Source: Siderastrea siderea (Eukaryota; Cnidaria; Anthozoa; Scleractinia; Rhizangiidae). Taken from it: a stretch of 64,000 nt of DNA. The stretch spans positions 7,010,501-7,074,500 of the forward strand of contig OZ034978.1 of the NCBI GenBank assembly GCA_964030785.1, read 5' to 3'. Position numbers and translations under genes: made by a program. Below the pieces are notes generated by a model. That model was given only the letters and a program-made list of their open reading frames with translations, was not told the DNA's origin and did no database searches. Numbering within the stretch: position 1 is the first letter of the stretch; each line of letters starts with the position of its first letter. Shown piece by piece: positions 58,644 through 64,000 of the stretch.

Positions 58644-59249
58644 TAGTAAGCTGGAGAGTTAAAACTAGAAAATAACTTTGTTTCTATTCCATATGTCTCT
58701 GCACGGTACGTATGCATCCAGGAGAGCTAACATCCTTAATGGGATTCACGAATTAAGAAAAGCTTGTTTTTGTTTTTGGCCTCTTTTATTTAGACACTTT
58801 TATTCAACACGCTGTTCAACAAGTTGTTCAGTTCAACAAGTTGTTCAGTTCAGATCAGCCAACACGTTTGTCAGGTCACGCACGTCACGCCTGAACCAAG
58901 TCAATAGTAAATGATCTCGCTCACCGCGCGTCTTTCTTCGGCACAGTCACGCATATGGCACAAATATTTACACTGTTGTTACAATGTTTTTCGCTTGCTA
59001 AAATGGCCACATACTTTCAGGTAAAGGGGTTGTTTCTTTGAAACCGTTTAATTGGATTTAAGTACAAGAAAGGTTTCAAAACTGTAGGAACTTTTCCGAG
59101 TCGATGATCACTTCATACAGCTCTAAAGATTCTAAGTTTCCACCGTGCAAAAAGAAAGCAAATAAAAGACTAAAAGAGTTTTTACAAACTTCGCTACGTT
59201 TAGAACTCCAGAGTAGCTTCTGGTCGGACAGTCACCTTTCATTTTTTTT

Positions 59250-59545
59250 AGTTCCTTGAGGAACAGAATTCAATCGCTGACATCCGGATTGTTTTAATTG
59301 AAAACACACACACAAGAAAAAGTGCTATGAGTAACGCTTAGAATTCACTGAGAGAAGTTGCTGGCCGATCAATTATTTTTCTATTAATTTTGAGTTCATT
59401 GAGGAGATAAATCGATCGATGACAACCGAAATTGTTATCATAGAAAACATATACACAAGAAAAAGTGCTCTCACAAACGCTTTGAGCTCACCGAGAGTAA
59501 TTTATGATCGATCGATGGTTTTCCTTGTATTAACTTGTGAGTTCC
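59250..59545. repeat. Tandem duplication of about 145 bp
   Basis: The two copies share acacaagaaaaagtgct, gagttc(a/c)ttgagga and gatcgatcgatg-like words in order. Confidence 0.7.
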
Positions 59546-61539
59546 TTGAGGAACATTTGCTATCAATGATAATTCAATCAGTTATTTTTTCAGTAGAAAC
59601 CTTAAAAAGCGCCATCGAATTGTTAATGCAAGAAAAAATATCGGGAAAGCGACTTTGTCGCCTCCGTGGGAAAAAGACTGGGGCCGAGATGCTGTGTTTA
59701 GTTTTAAAAGGAGCTTGTTGACCCATAATGACCTCTTTGGGGAGCAAAAAGAATACGCGCAAATTTTCCCACGGATGAAAGAAATTGTACAAAGCTAAAA
59801 GAACAGGTATGTCGGTTATTTAACTAGAACATACATCACCTCTTCCCTCTTAAAATGAACCGGGTATGATGTGGCAAGTCAGCACTGACAAAATCCTGAA
59901 GTTTCTCCATTTAAATGAAAGCTATTGAGCTGTACTTCCGAGTGGCGTTGTTAGACTTCCACGAGGAAATTACTTAAATGTTTGTTAACTTTGTACAGAA
60001 TGGCATGAAATGCTCTTTGATTTTCAATTCAATTTCATCATTTCTTCGTGAAGTTTGATAATTGCTCAATTTTGGCGGTTTTATGCGAAAATCCTAGTCG
60101 ACGTCCTTTCAATAATTAATTATTCACAGCAATTTAAGATGAAAATCAGCGATAAAAACACGACGTTTCGACGACTGCATGTCGTCATTATTCACAGCAA
60201 GTACTGATGAATTGACGACAGTATACTAAGAATCTAGCAGTGGAAAAAGTTATTAATTTTCCAATGAAATACATTCTACGCTAATTCACTTCTCAACAGT
60301 AGAAAAGGAAAACAAAGCGTTCTCCCGATAGTGTTCAAATAAAATTTCTCCTTTAATTATTCGTACACTATTAAGCAGATAGGTAAACAGGTGGTGGTTG
60401 TCGACAGAGTTTCACGACGTGGTAAAGAAAATTAATATTTGTATACTTGCAACAAATTAGTAAAATTGGTTTCTTGAACAACCGCAGAACCAACAAGTTT
60501 AGAGATTTTTGGATTGGTAGAAAAAAACAATTTGTGCAAAGGTTGGCTTTTGCGCATTTAAAACATGAACGCTGACCATCATATTGTTGCCTTTTAACTA
60601 CAATGACCCCAGTCAACTCGCTCCCGGTCAACTCGCACCACACCAAAACGTCTACAACGGTCAAACACAAAAAGCAAAAATTATGGTGGAAACTGCTCAT
60701 GCTTCGTACGTTTGGCCATTGTGAAACCAAAACGGTATCACGATGATTGTGATTGGTGCGAGATGGCGCGAAATTGCGGAACGGGACATAAATATAGGCC
60801 GGATTGCTATTGAAAAGGCCTAATGTTCTAGACCCTCCACTTTCTTGGTGATTTTATTATTTTGTTAACTCGTGGTACTACGGCTATTGAACTGACTTAA
60901 TCTGCGGGAAGGCAGGAAGGAACATAAACTAAAGGCAAAAAACGGGATTGAATTTAAGTTTATTAAGGACCGTTAAGTGATAGTCTTTTTATAGTGGCTG
61001 ACATTTGCGTCTTTACATAATTATTGACGTCAGGTATTTAAGTTAAGTAAATGCATTACCACTTCGCATTGAGCATATTCTCTGAAGCAAGTTAGGCCAA
61101 GGTAAATTAAATATTGTCTGGTATTGCTTTGTATATAATACAAAGTCGAGCTTTCTTTGTACGAATTGTCAGCGAGGCGTAGCCGAGTGGACTTCTCGCT
61201 CAAAGAAAACAGGACGGGGAGTCTTGCTTTTTTAGAGTTCACTTAAGGTTTGAAATCGTAAAACAACGACATTTGGGTCATGCTTAAGAAAAAATTGAAG
61301 GAAACTTTACTTTCCAAGCTAGGACACAGCGCGTGAAATCGCTGTCTATCGTCGTATAGACAATGGCGGTTGAGCCAATCAGATTCCCCTATTTGCAATA
61401 GGCCGCGGTGAAAGTGCACTAAAAATAAATACTCAACTACTAGTCTAACAAAAGATTCTTTCAACACATTTTCTGTGATTTTGCGCAAAAGAACGCCTCA
61501 CAGCAAGCGATCTTTGCTGGTATTCATTGTTTGTGCGAC

Positions 61540-61750
61540 TGACCTGATTTAAGAATTTGTTGCCTCGATGTACGCAGTTTTTGTCATCCCCTCCCTAACC
61601 GGTCGCTGTAGTTAAGAACAAGGTGAGTCAGTAAGAGCACTTCAACTAATAGTGGTAGCAACTGGATAGTGTAGACTTTTTGTCTCGTTTGCATGGATAC
61701 CTCATTTGTTGCATAACGTTTTGCTGCTTTGATATCCAACATAAGCTAAC
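61540..61750 (+). repeat. First copy of a duplicated block containing a splice donor
   Basis: Aligns with 63,725-63,900: tttttgtcatcccc, aagaacaag|gtgagt, tttgcatggatacctcattt. The two copies lie about 2.15 kb apart. Any exon ending at the donor has no clear coding frame here (a stop precedes it). Confidence 0.5.
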
Positions 61751-62034
61751 TAGACAAGTTGAACCGGATTGCACGCTTAAGTGATGTATTTCTAGCCTCG
61801 CCGTAATAGTACAATCTCACTTCTTTCTGCGTCACTATCATTTATGAGCACTGTCCTACAGTATTGGACAAACAGTATTGGCAGGTGCTGGAGTAGACTC
61901 GTATCCCACAGTAAGCTGCCTAAAGTGCGTCCGTCTTAGATGCCTACAGCTGCTTATTCGGCTGCAACATGGTACATAGAGACCTTAGCATTTAATGATT
62001 GACGAGGCAATTCTTTTCAAAACTCCTCCATTCA

Positions 62035-62385
62035 AACCAAGAGTCGTGAAATTTGGTTCCAACTTTTGAGTTTGTAGATGAAATCCTAAAGTCTAACCCT
62101 TCAAGTTATGCTGTTTATTTTGTCGTTTAAGGTGGATCTAATTTTGAGTCTGTAGATGAAATCCTGAAGTGTGACCGCTCAAATGAAAGCTACTGAGCAG
62201 TACTTTCCTGTGGTGCTTTTTGTTATGCTATACAAGATGGCTCAAACTTTTTGGTCCGTGGATGAAATCCCATTGAACCATACAGCTGAAAGCTGTCGAA
62301 GATAATTTCATGCGGAACAGTTGGTTTTTTAAGATTCAGTACAAATTTAAACTTAAGCACTTTTGAATGTCAAGGGTTAAACCCT
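62035..62385. repeat. Diverged 106 bp-family copies, opposite orientation
   Basis: Words gatgaaatcct, caaatgaaagctactgagca and ctttcctgtggtgct are the complement of the 43.3 kb unit. It ends near caagggttaaaccc. Confidence 0.6.
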
Positions 62386-63724
62386 TGTTACGACTTATCT
62401 CACCATTCAGTCAAACTAAGTTTCTAATACGTTCCCTGTCATTTATAGAACAATAGCCAACAAAACTAAACCATTTTTGCTGCTTTCCTTTCAGTTTAAA
62501 ATGCGTACTTTTCTAGGTTGGCTGCAAATTGCAAGAAATTGGGGTCAGTGTTCTTCTGTGTGCTTTTGGAGTGAAAGCATTAACCTGGAATGCAATACAT
62601 ATTCCTCCGCCCTTCAGCGCCATTTAGTCAAACTCAGTTTCTAACACGAACCTGTCATTTGTCAACCACGATCTTGGCTGGTTTTCCTTTCATTTAGAGG
62701 GACTTTGGTGCTTAAAATGTGGAATGGATTTTGTGGCTCGTTTTGCTTTTTGCACTAATTTGCTACAAACTTGCGCACATTTGTTTGGTGTGATTAGACA
62801 AAGTCCACATATTCCAATAAAACTTAGTCTCACCGCTTTCGCTAGGCGATGATGATGGAACAAAAGAGAACGGCTTTTTAAGATCCCTGCGATGTTAAGT
62901 TTTCGGGAAAAAGAACCTGCAGTTTTCATTTGGAGTCTGCAGAATATTCTAATGTTAATTAACTGATCATAATAAACGGTTCCTTTTTCATTAAAAATCT
63001 TCGTTAAAAGTTCCATGTCGATGCCGTTCTTTGTTTTAAAGACAATTCGTGACGCTATAATTTAAAGGGCGTTTCGAAAACAAAGAAGCCCAATAACTTG
63101 GCGGACGAATACTAAGTGCTCTAATTTTTTCAGTATCAATTTTTTAATAACTTAGTTATGCAGAACGTTGTAGAGGTAAAATTTGAGTAATTTGTTCCGT
63201 TTTATCTATCCTTTAACTAGAAAGTCTTTTGGTATCTTTACAGCAAAACAGATTTTGCAATTCTGACGAAGCCTTTCAGTAGCTTTAGGCCAATTGTTAC
63301 AGTCTGATGCTAACGACCTTTAAACTTTTTGATACTCCTTTTTTCCTATTTTCATACCAAACGTATGGACAAGACGGTATCCATTTAATAATTTCTTCAC
63401 CTGAAGCGTTTCTTTTTTCGTCTTCTTTTAAGTAAGTCCTGTGGTTCGCGCAACAAAACTGACATTTCCCATCTTTATAAGACCCGCCATAAGCTTTAGG
63501 CTAATTTTTTACAGTCTAATGCTGATGACCTTTAATCCCTTTTCTTTTCTACTTTTATGTCAAACCAACAAGAGGTATCTATCTAGTAAAATTTATAGAC
63601 GCTATCATTTTCACACATGACTTGACCTTGCAAATTATTCATTCACTTGTCTGAAGGCCCCAAAGCAATCTTCCATCCCTGGAAGCTTGCTGCGTTGCCT
63701 TTACTCCTTGGTCGCATTGCGGAT
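62386..63724. other. No gene recognised
   Basis: A short internal duplication (agtttctaa-acg, cctgtcattt) occurs at about 62,420 and 62,640. There are no protein-like frames. Confidence 0.4.
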
Positions 63725-63900
63725 TTGCTACCCAGAATGTTCGCTCTTTGTCATCCCCACCCGTATCTCCCTTTATGGATAAGAGCAAGGTAAGACACTT
63801 ACGACTCTTTCAACTTAAAAGTTAGCAAGTGTCGCTGTCTAGTTTGCATGGATACCTCTTTTGTTCCATAACTGCTTGCAGCTTCGACGTAGCACTAAAT
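63725..63900 (+). repeat. Second copy of the duplicated block with splice donor
   Basis: Contains atgttcgctctttgtcatcc and agagcaag|gtaaga. The short frame MFALCHPHPYLPLWIRAR runs into the donor. It could be an alternative first exon, but only the duplication is firm. Confidence 0.4.
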
Positions 63901-64000
63901 CTCTTCGTCATATGTATATGTTTCCTGGAGAGATGTCCCTTAAATTATGTTTCTTGGGTTGAAAGATAGCTGATGGGACTCTTGACTTGACAAGTTAAAT

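Larger units (their letters stand above)
56760..61500. other. Repeat-rich region, no gene recognised
   Basis: Apart from the repeats listed separately, no protein-like frame is seen on either strand. Confidence 0.45.

Noticed and set aside
61150..61200. tRNA-like or phage-like gcgtagccgagtgg
   Set aside because: There are no paired arms or promoter boxes around it; it looks like a chance match.

Overview
The window is eukaryotic and reads as an anthozoan (probably stony-coral) genome. It has spliced genes with GT-AG introns several kilobases long, a dense layer of cnidarian-type repeats, and host proteins that match animal Mediator and Rab-effector families. The species assignment is inference; no search was run. 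Layout: (1) Minus strand, about 239-32,926: the 5' part of the Mediator subunit gene MED16. Nine coding exons can be joined in frame (about 280 residues of the N-terminal beta-propeller), and the gene runs off the left edge. (2) Plus strand, 33,334-42.5 kb: a RILP-like Rab effector (RILPL1-type, RH1 and RH2 domains, at least 408 residues). It is divergent from MED16 across a 0.4 kb ETS-motif promoter. (3) From about 47 kb: the possible start of a third host gene. Only one acidic, serine-rich first coding exon (51,010-51,088) can be supported. The rest of 43-64 kb is mostly repeats and unassigned sequence. | The introns are packed with mobile DNA. The outstanding one is a 6.5 kb element (about 3,268-9,738) in MED16 intron 6. 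It has short terminal inverted repeats and sits in an (AAGG)n tract. It encodes (a) a 592-residue tyrosine recombinase with an N-terminal C2H2 finger and a C-terminal telobox-like Myb domain, (b) a cyclin-box-like protein broken by one stop codon, and (c) a convergent, spliced 209-residue acidic protein ending in a canonical PCNA-interacting (PIP) box. Its right end holds about 1.25 kb of GGAAC-N5-GTTCC palindromes. The nine non-tandem copies differ in spacer and are spaced at near-integral DNA helical turns; one copy lies at the left end. I do not recognise this combination as a described transposon class. | Two other elements (17,985-20,709 and 54,160-56,755) have AGTGC-type terminal repeats and TTAA target duplications, and both carry THAP-domain sequence, as in Kolobok transposons. 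The second also carries an intact three-exon gene for a P2X7-ballast-domain protein. Further contents: a nested 4.3 kb element that split a foldback repeat, a Tx1/L1-like LINE that split another copy of the same repeat, several LINE 3' fragments, TTAA-flanked CCCTTT MITEs (one abuts a MED16 splice donor, one has an expanded 106 bp array), PIF-like and other MITEs, a tRNA-derived SINE head, and several satellites.
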